From: an uncultured Clostridia bacterium
Lineage (GTDB): Bacteria > Bacillota > Clostridia > Oscillospirales > Ruminococcaceae
Reading direction: 5' to 3'
Length of the DNA: 6,536 nt
Assembly: GCA_945867255.1 (NCBI GenBank)
Contig: CAMBHV010000079.1
Location: 1 to 6,536 of the forward strand
Part shown: positions 1 through 6,225 of the stretch, piece by piece
Layout: each line of letters opens with the position of its first letter
How positions within the stretch are numbered: the stretch's first letter is position 1
Position numbers and translations under genes: made by a program
Notes under the pieces: generated by a model
Seen by the model: the letters and a program-made list of their open reading frames with translations, nothing else
Databases searched by the model: none
Told to the model about the DNA's origin: nothing

Positions 1-172
1 ACCCTGGCAGCATGATATCTAAAAGAACCAGGTCGTACGTGTTCTGCTCAATGCGGTCTGCCGCTGTAAGGCCATCATTTACAGCCTCACAGGTATAACC
101 CACACGTTCGAGGCTCATGGCAATTAGCCCCGAAATCGCTTCTTCATCTTCTACAATCAAAATGCGGTTCAT
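1..172 (-). CDS. Response regulator, N-terminal receiver domain (partial, runs off left edge)
   Basis: Only the first 57 codons lie in the window. The translation begins MNRILIVEDEEAISGLIA and shows a CheY-like receiver fold: acidic pocket residues E8 and D9 after the first hydrophobic strand, and the phospho-acceptor aspartate D52 in LVLLDIMLPG. In such proteins a partner histidine kinase phosphorylates the aspartate and an output domain, missing here, acts on DNA. The style is that of OmpR/PhoB regulators, but the output domain cannot be seen, so the subclass is inferred. The start is the ATG at 170-172, with an AGGCGG-like ribosome site about five bases upstream. It is transcribed away from the lipoprotein gene at 408, sharing a 235-bp intergenic region. 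A cognate kinase would be expected further left, outside the window. Confidence 0.9.
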   Translation of the reverse strand, partial: MNRILIVEDEEAISGLIAMSLERVGYTCEAVNDGLTAADRIEQNTYDLVLLDIMLPG

Positions 173-243
173 CCTTACCGCCTGCCTTTCCTGTGTGGTT
201 AACGTTGCCCGACGCCACATGATGCGAGCGGGCTTTATGCCAT

Positions 244-296
244 CATGATACTATATGTGCGATGTATCTATTTTGTATCGCAGCACAGGTATCATG
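244..296. repeat. Two-layer interrupted dyad symmetry in divergent intergenic region
   Basis: Two perfect inverted repeats share one centre, base 270. The outer arms are CATGATAC (244-251) and GTATCATG (289-296). The inner arms are TGCGAT (258-263) and ATCGCA (277-282). Both flanking gaps between outer and inner arm are six bases, and the central gap is 13 bases. The six-base gaps are not complementary, apart from one possible wobble pair. No U-tract follows on either side, so it does not look like a terminator. It lies between a response regulator and a lipoprotein gene, which suits an operator for a dimeric or tetrameric regulator. That role is inference. Confidence 0.5.
250..279 (-). promoter_or_regulatory. 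Weak candidate promoter for the response regulator
   Basis: On the minus strand a TATAGT box (complement of 250-255) could be a -10 element. At 18 bases spacing the -35 position (274-279) reads GATACA, which matches TTGACA poorly. It would give a leader of about 70 bases before the ATG at 172. The element lies inside the dyad symmetry at 244-296, so it could be an activated or autoregulated promoter. The evidence is thin. Confidence 0.25.
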
Positions 297-312
297 CCAG
301 GCACAGCACATC

Positions 313-342
313 TTGCCAGTGCACAGCTCCATATCATATAAT
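313..342 (+). promoter_or_regulatory. Sigma-A-like promoter for the lipoprotein gene
   Basis: TTGCCA (313-318) and a perfect TATAAT (337-342) are separated by 18 bases. Transcription would start near 349, giving a leader of about 60 bases before the ATG at 408. The symmetric element centred at 270 ends 17 bases upstream of the -35 box, a position from which an activator could act. Confidence 0.6.
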
Positions 343-407
343 GAGAGTCAGAAACCGGCAGATGTTCTGAGCCTGAACAAAATGCTGAACAGAAATGAGG
401 TATTGCA

Positions 408-998
408 ATGCGAAAATCTTTCCATACGGGTGCACTGGCCGCGATGCTATGCGCTGCGTTGGCCCTTACGGCATGTCAGGCCCCCGATGCGTCTTCTTCA
501 GGTGTGCCTGTGCCAGAAAGCCAAAGCACAGCACAAAGCACCCCGTCTCAAAGCCAAAGCGCATCTGATAGCGAAATGGTTGAAATCCCTTTGTATATTG
601 GTATGGGAGACACCTTTACCGAGTATAGCGCTTCCGTGTCTGCCCCGGTGCAACCGGACGATGTGATTGCCGCCATTGGCGCCCTTACCGGATGGGATTG
701 TACCCTTGCCAAGCCTGTAGAACAGGGCGATGGCTTCGTAAAAATATGTTTCTCACAGCAAAGTGCGCTGTTTGCGGGCCCGCCTCAAGTTCAAAAAGAC
801 GAGTTCCACATGTATGATGCAAGCCAGATGTGTCTTACTTTGTTAGATAGTGTGGCACACACCTTGCAGGCCAACTTTTCCGGGAAAGATGGTCAGGCAC
901 TGGCTGTATACTTTGTGTCGGAAAATGAAAGCAGCGAGCTGATTCTGGAACAAGCGGGCCTGAGCATCCCGCAAAATGAACCGTATCAGGTATCCTGA
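408..998 (+). CDS. Secreted lipoprotein with a possible GerMN-like domain
   Basis: This 196-residue protein starts with a basic, then hydrophobic, signal sequence ending in the lipobox LTAC, so Cys23 would be lipidated and the protein anchored to the outer face of the membrane. Residues 24-56 form a Ser/Gln/Pro-rich linker. The rest (about 57-190) is a single compact domain. Segments such as VIAAIGALTGWD (87-98), a strand ending in FSQQSALFAGPP (115-126) and a helix around 138-153 resemble the GerMN fold seen in sporulation and cell-surface lipoproteins. That match is from memory and weak. The start is supported by a TGAGGT ribosome site (396-401) seven bases upstream and the promoter at 313-342. 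It is divergent from a response regulator and monocistronic, ending at the terminator at 1024-1073. Its function is unknown; it may be an envelope component controlled by, or reporting to, that two-component system. Confidence 0.85.
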   Translation: MRKSFHTGALAAMLCAALALTACQAPDASSSGVPVPESQSTAQSTPSQSQSASDSEMVEIPLYIGMGDTFTEYSASVSAPVQPDDVIAAIGALTGWDCTLAKPVEQGDGFVKICFSQQSALFAGPPQVQKDEFHMYDASQMCLTLLDSVAHTLQANFSGKDGQALAVYFVSENESSELILEQAGLSIPQNEPYQVS

Positions 999-1023
999 GC
1001 CAATACGGGTATTATCGCACAAG

Positions 1024-1073
1024 CACCCCGCGCCGCCTGCGTACAAACAGGTGGCGCGGGGTGTTATCTCTTT
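1024..1073 (+). terminator. Rho-independent terminator between convergent genes
   Basis: Bases 1024-1039 pair with 1048-1063 to give a 16-bp stem with a single G-U wobble and an eight-base loop. On the plus strand the stem is followed by a T-rich stretch (ttatctcttt), so it ends the lipoprotein transcript. On the minus strand it lies 20 bases past the rsmA stop codon but has no good T-run there, so it may only help rsmA termination as a stable 3' hairpin. Confidence 0.8.
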
Positions 1074-1082
1074 CAGAACCGC

Positions 1083-1940
1083 TTATGCCGTGCCCAGTAA
1101 AATGTCGCTTAATGCAGCATATTGTTCCAGCCCCAGCTGCTCGGGCCGGGCCGCTGGCGGCGCGCCCACGGCCTGTAACGCGGCAGAAACTTCCGCTTTC
1201 GGCAGGCCCAACCCCGCACTGATAGAATTGGCTGCTGTTTTGCGCCGCTGGCTGAATGCCGCACGAATCGTACGGAACATGGCTTTTTCACTTTGCGGCG
1301 TCACCGGCGGGGTTTCATGCAAACCAAGGCGTAAAACGGCGCTTGTCACCTTGGGCGGTGGATAAAAGCTGCCCGGCTGTACGGAAAACAGCACCTGCGG
1401 GCTTGCGTAATAATGTACGGCATAGCTCACCGCACCGGCCTCGCGCGTGCCAGGCAGCGCTGCAAGGCGCTGGGCGGCTTCTCTTTGCACCATAACCGTA
1501 ATATGCTCCAGAGGCAACCGGTCTTCCAGCAGTTTCATCACCAGCGGGCTTGTAATGTAATAGGGCAAGTTGGCACACACAGCCACCTTCATGCCGGCAA
1601 ACTCCTGCTTGATCAGGCTGGCAAGATCCAGCTGCAAGGCGTCCCCCTGCACCAGTTTCACGTTGGAAAACCCCGCCAGCGTTTCTGCCAGCAAAGCAGG
1701 CAGGCGGTTGTCCAGTTCCACTGCCACCACTTTGCGCGCGCGAAGGGCCAATTCTTTTGTAAGAACCCCAATGCCCGGGCCTATCTCCAGCGCACCATAT
1801 GTTTCATCGATGCCACTGGCCTGCACGATCTTAGGGCATATGCCGGGGTTGACGATAAAATTCTGCCCCAGCCCCTTGGAAAGGGAAAAGCCGTATTTTT
1901 CGCAAAGATACCGGATGGTGGAGATATCCGTCAGTTCCAT
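1083..1940 (-). CDS. rsmA: 16S rRNA (adenine1518-N6/adenine1519-N6)-dimethyltransferase
   Basis: RsmA (KsgA) transfers methyl groups from S-adenosylmethionine to the two adjacent adenines in the 3'-terminal helix of 16S rRNA, a late check in small-subunit assembly. The 285-residue length is normal. Visible motifs in order are GLGQNF at 23-28, the SAM loop EIGPGIG at 52-58, the acidic ribose-binding E75 in VAVELD, GD at 99-100, the catalytic NLPYY at 124-128, the family pattern FYPPPKVTS at 192-200, and FSQRRKT at 229-235 in the C-terminal helical domain. The ATG at 1938-1940 is preceded by AGAGGA four bases upstream. The gene faces the lipoprotein gene and lies just past a strong terminator, so how it is transcribed is unclear. 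Identification is firm from the motif set. Confidence 0.97.
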   Translation of the reverse strand: MELTDISTIRYLCEKYGFSLSKGLGQNFIVNPGICPKIVQASGIDETYGALEIGPGIGVLTKELALRARKVVAVELDNRLPALLAETLAGFSNVKLVQGDALQLDLASLIKQEFAGMKVAVCANLPYYITSPLVMKLLEDRLPLEHITVMVQREAAQRLAALPGTREAGAVSYAVHYYASPQVLFSVQPGSFYPPPKVTSAVLRLGLHETPPVTPQSEKAMFRTIRAAFSQRRKTAANSISAGLGLPKAEVSAALQAVGAPPAARPEQLGLEQYAALSDILLGTA

Positions 1941-1957
1941 CGTGTCCTCTTTTCTGT

Positions 1958-2002
1958 AAAAAACGCCGTGTCCGGCCCGGCGGCCCAGACGCGGCGTTTT
2001 TT
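1958..2002 (-). terminator. Strong bidirectional Rho-independent terminator downstream of the S41 gene
   Basis: Bases 1958-1972 pair with 1988-2002 over 15 positions with one wobble. The outer six pairs are an A-run facing a T-run, so U-tracts exist in both directions. The 15-base loop contains two GGCC blocks that could extend the helix. On the minus strand it lies 28 bases past the S41 stop codon and would end the ftsE-ftsX-M23-S41 transcript. Its minus-strand T-run ends only 17 bases before the rsmA start codon. Confidence 0.92.
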
Positions 2003-2030
2003 ATTTGTGTTGATATATAACAGCACGGTA

Positions 2031-3344
2031 TCACTGCGCCGCACTGTCAGACGACGGTTGCGCCTGGCTGGCAGAGCCGGCCTCGCTTCCAGCTGCGGAA
2101 GTTGCCTCGGAAGAAGCGGCCTGGTTCTGCTGACGGTTCAGCAGCAGACTTGCCGTTTCAAACGCTTTGGCAATCTGTGGGTCGCTGTCCACTGTGTAGT
2201 TATAGTAATTGCGTTCTTCTTCAACGGTAAGGGGCACTTCCACATCAGGGGAAACACCCTTTCCATCAAAGCTTTCACCGTTATGATCCAGCAGTTTTCC
2301 AATGGTAAACGAAACTGCCGAACCGTTGGTCATGGCTACGGGCTCACATGTGATGCTGCCCTTACCCGCGGTAGTAACACCCACAAGGCTGCCTTTTTCA
2401 AAAATACGAATGCTGTCGGCCAGAAGCTCCGCTCCTGCGGCCGTGCTCTTGTTCATCAGAACCACAATGGGCAACTGCACCTCTTTATTATCAGAGGTGT
2501 CCAACACCGTTACCTCGCCATCCTTTTCCTGGCTGGCAATGGTGCCTACCGGGCACAGCATATCAATAACATCCATGGCCTCTGTCAGGCTGCCGCCATC
2601 GTTGTCACGCACGTCCAGCACAAGGCTGTCGATAGGCGTTTCTCTGCCCGTCATGTCTTCCAGTGCCGCCTGCAGTTCCTTTTCCGTATTGGAATTGAAC
2701 GTATAAATGCGCACATAACCGGTGGTTTTACCTTCCGGCACCGTGTACTCAATGCTGGGCATATCATACTGCCGGCGCTGCAGCTCGGCCGTTTTGGTTT
2801 CGCTTGCAAGGTTTGTGGCAGTGATGGTAACGGTGGTGCCCGCTTCACCGCGCAGCAGGCTGTTGATCTGGGCCAGCGTCAGGTTTTTTACGTCTGTTTC
2901 GCCAATTTTGGTGATCATCCAGTTCTTTTCAAAACCTGCCTGCTGAGCAGGGCTGTCATTATACACACGCACCACGCGCGCATTGTTCGTGGCAGAATCT
3001 TTCACCACATCCACACCCACGCCCACAACTTTACCGGACTGGATGCCCTTATATTCCGTGTACTGTGCGGCCGTATAATACACCGCATTTGCATCGCCGA
3101 TACCGGCCATATACCCGGCACCCATCATGTCATACAGAGTGGTGTCGTTGATCTCGCCATAATAATTGGCGCGCACCGCTTTGTCGATCTCTGCAATATT
3201 GTTGTACATAACCTGCTTCTGCCGCACGCTGGATACGGTGGAATTGAAGATCTGCGTGGACAGGATCATCGTAACAACAAAAGTAACGGTCATGGCAAGA
3301 ATGGCAATTGCCACCGCCAGGTTCACCGTGATCTTTTTATTCAT
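2031..3344 (-). CDS. Membrane-anchored PDZ/S41 (CtpA/CtpB-like) protein, probably catalytically inactive
   Basis: This 437-residue protein has the carboxyl-terminal processing peptidase layout. An N-terminal signal anchor (about 7-29) leaves the rest outside the cell. GIGDANAVYY (81-90) matches the GLGDPYT region of the family. A PDZ domain spans about 104-178, and the S41 domain about 195-370 contains DVRDNDGG (244-251), AGKGS (326-330) and GKGVSPDVEV (361-370). Known enzymes carry Ser in an N-x-x-[ST]-A-S-A-[SA]-E motif, Lys 25 residues later in GKG, and Gln four after that. Here the motif reads NKSTAAGAE (298-306), so the Ser position is Ala303. Lys328 is kept and the Gln position is Thr332. 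Loss of proteolysis is therefore inferred. The tail (409-437) is Ser/Ala/Gln/Glu-rich and probably disordered. The start has an AAAGGATG ribosome site. The M23 gene ends 28 bases upstream, so the two are likely co-transcribed. It would be called ctpA/ctpB by similarity, but the changed active site argues against using a symbol. Confidence 0.92.
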   Translation of the reverse strand: MNKKITVNLAVAIAILAMTVTFVVTMILSTQIFNSTVSSVRQKQVMYNNIAEIDKAVRANYYGEINDTTLYDMMGAGYMAGIGDANAVYYTAAQYTEYKGIQSGKVVGVGVDVVKDSATNNARVVRVYNDSPAQQAGFEKNWMITKIGETDVKNLTLAQINSLLRGEAGTTVTITATNLASETKTAELQRRQYDMPSIEYTVPEGKTTGYVRIYTFNSNTEKELQAALEDMTGRETPIDSLVLDVRDNDGGSLTEAMDVIDMLCPVGTIASQEKDGEVTVLDTSDNKEVQLPIVVLMNKSTAAGAELLADSIRIFEKGSLVGVTTAGKGSITCEPVAMTNGSAVSFTIGKLLDHNGESFDGKGVSPDVEVPLTVEEERNYYNYTVDSDPQIAKAFETASLLLNRQQNQAASSEATSAAGSEAGSASQAQPSSDSAAQ

Positions 3345-3372
3345 AAACTCATCCTTTCAGGCGTGGCCTGGG

Positions 3373-4545
3373 TCATTCCAGATAAGGCCAAGCCGAAACG
3401 GGCGTACCGTTCAGGTTCACCTCAAAATGCAGATGGTTGCCCGTAGAGTTGCCGGTGCTTCCCACATAGCCGATCAACTGCCCCTTTGTAACAAACACGC
3501 CGTCTGTAATGCCGGCCGCACGGGCAGACATGTGGCCATAAATCGTCACAAGGCTGGGTGAATGGCTTATTTTTACGCAGGTGCCGTAACTCCAGTGTGC
3601 CTTGGTGGAAACCACGCCGTCTGCCGCTGCATAGATGGGTGTGCCTGCCGGTGCCGGGATATCCATACCGCGGTGCACGTCCTTTACGCCGTAAATGTAA
3701 CGCACGGTGCCAAAATCACTGGAAAGTGTATAATATCCGGGAATCGGCCAGGAAAACTGCCCTGTGCCGTCGCCAGGCACATAGGTGTTGCCCGTGCTGG
3801 AGCCACCCCATGCGGCAAATTCTTTCTGTGCTGCAATGAACTGGGCCTGCAGGTCCGCGTTCACCTCTTCGTTTGCCTTTTGCTCTGCTTCCTGGGCAGA
3901 GATGGTTGCATCGGCGTTCTGAATGCTTTGCTGATACGCAGTCTGGGTGTTCTCCAGCTGTTCGCGCTGTGCATTCAGTTCATCCAGCGCGGCATTGATC
4001 TCTTCGCGCTGGCTTTCCAGCTTCTGCTGCTTATCGTGCATCTCCTCAATCAGCTGGTTGTCACTTACAGCAATCTGCTGCAGGTTTTCTGCAAAACGCA
4101 TGGCGTCGCTGATATCGTCAATTCCAAGCAAAATGGAAAGCGTGCTGGAATAACGCATCTCGTACATGCCGCGCAGGCGTTCTTCAAAAGCGTCTTTGGC
4201 AGCCTGCAGTTCCTCTGCCGCCTGTGCAATGGCAAGGTTCTTCTTCTCAAGGTCTTCCTGACGGATGGCAATGTCCTCTTTCATCGCCGCGATCTGCGCC
4301 TGCAAAGCGTTGGATTGTTGCTGATAATACAGCTTCGTTTCTTCCGCTTTTTCGATATTATCCTTGTTCTCTTCGATTTTCTTGTTGATTTCTGCGATCT
4401 CCTGGCTCAGACGCTTTATCTTTTCAGCCGGTGTTTCCTCGTCATCCGCAAATGCACGCGTCAGCGTGGGCAACACCAGCGTTGCCATCATCAAAAGCGC
4501 CAACACGGCGCACAATATGCGTACAAAACCCTTTTGTCTTGCCAT
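3373..4545 (-). CDS. Secreted coiled-coil M23 peptidoglycan hydrolase (EnvC/PcsB/CwlO functional type)
   Basis: The 390-residue protein begins with a signal peptide (hydrophobic 7-29, likely cleavage after AFA at 31-33). A long charged coiled coil follows (about 38-245), then a Gly/Ser/Thr linker (247-263) and a C-terminal M23/LytM domain (about 268-390). All zinc-peptidase hallmarks are present: H291 and D295 in HRGMD, H338 in YGHMS, and H371/H373 in NHLHFEV. It should therefore be an active endopeptidase that cuts peptidoglycan cross-links or stem peptides. Coiled-coil hydrolases of this type (EnvC as an adaptor in Gram-negatives, PcsB and CwlO in Gram-positives) are controlled by FtsEX, and ftsX lies only 15 bases upstream. 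Control by the FtsEX encoded here is inferred from that. The ribosome site AAAGGAAA sits in the gap after the ftsX stop codon. Whether it cuts the wall itself or activates an amidase cannot be told, but intact ligands favour direct cutting. Confidence 0.95.
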   Translation of the reverse strand: MARQKGFVRILCAVLALLMMATLVLPTLTRAFADDEETPAEKIKRLSQEIAEINKKIEENKDNIEKAEETKLYYQQQSNALQAQIAAMKEDIAIRQEDLEKKNLAIAQAAEELQAAKDAFEERLRGMYEMRYSSTLSILLGIDDISDAMRFAENLQQIAVSDNQLIEEMHDKQQKLESQREEINAALDELNAQREQLENTQTAYQQSIQNADATISAQEAEQKANEEVNADLQAQFIAAQKEFAAWGGSSTGNTYVPGDGTGQFSWPIPGYYTLSSDFGTVRYIYGVKDVHRGMDIPAPAGTPIYAAADGVVSTKAHWSYGTCVKISHSPSLVTIYGHMSARAAGITDGVFVTKGQLIGYVGSTGNSTGNHLHFEVNLNGTPVSAWPYLE

Positions 4546-4560
4546 TGCATTTTCCTTTCG

Positions 4561-5484
4561 TTACACTTTCAGATGTTTACGAATGCTGAATGCACACCCG
4601 GCCGAACCAATAAACATGCCAAACAACACGAACACGCCCGCCAGCGGCAGGATCACCACATGGAACGGATACAAGCACTGGGTAAATTCATCCAGCCACA
4701 TAGCGCCGGGCTGTGCCAGCGCTTTCAGCGCCGCAAAATAAGCCCCGCCCACCAGCACGGTGGAAATCAAGCCCGCCAAAGCACCTACCGTCATGCCTTC
4801 CACAAAGAAAGGCATACGGATAAACGCATTGGTGGCGCCTACAAATTTCATGATATTGATTTCCTTGCGGCGTGCAAACACTGTAAGGCGAATGGTGTTC
4901 GAGATGATCACCACGCTCACGATGCCCAGCACCGCTACAAGGCCCCAGCCCGCCACATTTACCACGCGGCGCAGCTGCACCAGAATGTCACCCAGCTCAG
5001 TGGGAGAATTGATGCGGTAAAACATGTCTCCGCCAATTTGCTGAATCTCGTTTACCGTCTGGCTCAACAGGGCAATGTCCTTCACATAAATGCGAAATGA
5101 CGCAGGCAGGGGGTTCGATTCGTTTCCTTCCCCTTCGTAATCCTTCAGCACATCGGCGTATTCGCCCATTTCTTCCTTCATATCCTCCACGGCCTGTGCC
5201 TTGGAGATAAATTCACAGGAAGCCACGTTCGAAAGCGCCGGCAGCTGCTGGCCCCACTGGTTGATCTGTTCCTCGGTGGCCTCGTCTGCAATGAACACTT
5301 CCACCATGTCCTTATCGCCCAGGCTCTGCACAAAATTGCTGACGCTGATGCTCAAAATGCCTGCAATGCCCGTGATGACAAGGCACGCCGTCAACACGCC
5401 CAGCGAAGCCACCGTCATCAGGCGGTTCGCCACCATGTTGTGCCAGCCCTGCTTGACAAGATATTTGAAACTGGACCAGTTCAT
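4561..5484 (-). CDS. ftsX: Cell division ABC transporter membrane subunit FtsX
   Basis: FtsX is the membrane half of the FtsEX complex, which relays ATP binding and hydrolysis in the cytoplasm to a cell-wall hydrolase outside. The 307-residue protein shows the family layout: a short cytoplasmic N-terminus, TM1 (about 23-46), a large extracellular domain (about 48-175), then three more membrane segments (about 177-198, 227-250, 275-297). The stretch between TM2 and TM3, with NTIRLTVFARRKEINIMK (196-213) followed by FVGATNAFIRMPFFVEG, is the most conserved FtsX signature. The start overlaps the ftsE stop codon (ATGA at 5481-5484), which implies translational coupling and equal expression. An AAGGGGGG purine run upstream serves as ribosome site. 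The extracellular domain is where the coiled coil of the neighbouring M23 hydrolase would dock, by analogy with characterised systems. Confidence 0.97.
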   Translation of the reverse strand: MNWSSFKYLVKQGWHNMVANRLMTVASLGVLTACLVITGIAGILSISVSNFVQSLGDKDMVEVFIADEATEEQINQWGQQLPALSNVASCEFISKAQAVEDMKEEMGEYADVLKDYEGEGNESNPLPASFRIYVKDIALLSQTVNEIQQIGGDMFYRINSPTELGDILVQLRRVVNVAGWGLVAVLGIVSVVIISNTIRLTVFARRKEINIMKFVGATNAFIRMPFFVEGMTVGALAGLISTVLVGGAYFAALKALAQPGAMWLDEFTQCLYPFHVVILPLAGVFVLFGMFIGSAGCAFSIRKHLKV

Positions 5485-6182
5485 ACGCGCGCCCCCCTTA
5501 CTCTGGCAAGGCCGTCATCAATCACTTCACCGTGATCGATCACGATCATGCGTTTGTGGAACCGCTGCGCCAGGTCCCGTTCGTGCGTTACCACCACGAT
5601 GGTGGTTCCCACGCTGTTAATAGCCTGCAAAAGCTCCATGATCTCTACGCTCAGTTCCGGGTCGATGTTCCCGGTGGGCTCGTCCGCAATGATAATGGGC
5701 GGCGAATGCACCAGTGCACGCGCAAGCGCAATGCGCTGCTGCTCACCACCGGAAAGTTCCTGCGGCAGGCTGTGGGCTTTACCCGCAAGGCCTACAAGGT
5801 TCAACACATACGGCACGCGGCGTTTGATCTGCCGTTCGGGAATATTGGTCACGCGCATGGCAAACGCCACATTTTCGTATGCCGTCATGGTGGGAATCAG
5901 CCGGAAATCCTGAAACACCACGCCAAGGCCGCGCCGCAAATACGGAATATCCCGCTGACGAATGGTGGAAAGGTCATTTTTATTCACCAGCACACGGCCC
6001 TCCGTGGCAACCTCTTCCCTCAGGATCAGCTTTAAAAACGTGCTTTTGCCTGCGCCGGAATGCCCCAGCACAAACACAAACTCACCCTTGCGGATATGCA
6101 GGTTCACGTCGTGCAGGGCCATAATGTCCTGGCCGCCGCCCGTGCTTTCATACACTTTTGTAACATGTTCGAATCGGATCAT
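5481..6182 (-). CDS. ftsE: Cell division ATP-binding protein FtsE
   Basis: FtsE is the cytoplasmic ATPase of FtsEX. The 233 residues carry a full ABC nucleotide-binding domain: Walker A GHSGAGKST (40-48), Q-loop Q91 in VVFQDFRLIPTMTAYENV, ABC signature LSGGEQQR (143-150), Walker B IIIADEPTGNID (163-174) and H-loop H200 in VVVTHE. The Q-loop region with FQDFRLIP is typical of FtsE rather than of lipoprotein exporters such as LolD, and the adjoining ftsX settles the identity. It is the first gene of a four-gene minus-strand unit (ftsE, ftsX, M23 hydrolase, S41-like). The start is supported by TAGGAGA about nine bases upstream. No convincing promoter is visible between this start and the hairpin at 6226-6267, so the promoter may be non-canonical or expression may come by read-through. 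Confidence 0.97.
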   Translation of the reverse strand: MIRFEHVTKVYESTGGGQDIMALHDVNLHIRKGEFVFVLGHSGAGKSTFLKLILREEVATEGRVLVNKNDLSTIRQRDIPYLRRGLGVVFQDFRLIPTMTAYENVAFAMRVTNIPERQIKRRVPYVLNLVGLAGKAHSLPQELSGGEQQRIALARALVHSPPIIIADEPTGNIDPELSVEIMELLQAINSVGTTIVVVTHERDLAQRFHKRMIVIDHGEVIDDGLARVRGARV

Positions 6183-6206
6183 GCTGCAAGTCTCCTATGT
6201 AGCTGT

Positions 6207-6219
6207 GGGCCAAAGGCCC
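6207..6219 (-). other. Small hairpin in the ftsE leader
   Basis: GGGCC (6207-6211) and GGCCC (6215-6219) form a perfect 5-bp stem with a three-base loop, ending about ten bases before the ftsE ribosome site. It lacks a T-run, so it is not a terminator. It could be a transcript-stabilising or pausing element, or chance in GC-rich DNA. Confidence 0.3.
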
Positions 6220-6225
6220 GTCCAT

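Noticed and set aside
244..296. The dyad symmetry as a terminator or riboswitch
   Set aside because: No U-tract follows on either strand, the gaps between the arms do not pair, and it lies upstream of, not within, the likely lipoprotein leader.
262..666. A 134-codon plus-strand frame overlapping the lipoprotein start
   Set aside because: It overlaps the lipoprotein gene in another frame, starts inside the dyad element upstream of the promoter, and has no ribosome site or sensible composition.
1958..2002. The inverted repeat as a mobile-element terminal repeat
   Set aside because: It is a single hairpin with T-runs placed just after a stop codon, with no transposase or target duplication nearby; it is a terminator.
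2031..3344. The S41 gene as a decaying pseudogene
   Set aside because: The frame is open over 437 codons with intact anchor, PDZ and S41 core and a good ribosome site. Only specific active-site residues differ, which argues for a maintained protein rather than decay.
1413..3446. A 677-codon open frame on the plus strand
   Set aside because: It lies antisense across rsmA and the S41 gene, both with clear family motifs. The translation is rich in His, Cys, Arg and Phe without domains, has no ribosome site, and crosses a strong terminator. It is a shadow of codon bias on the opposite strand.
3562..5100. A 512-codon open frame on the plus strand
   Set aside because: It is antisense to the M23 hydrolase and ftsX genes, with no start signals and no recognisable domain. 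The hydrophobic Leu-rich stretches mirror the coiled-coil codons of the real gene.
5532..6035. A 167-codon plus-strand frame antisense to ftsE
   Set aside because: FtsE on the other strand has every ABC motif; this frame has none and no start signal.
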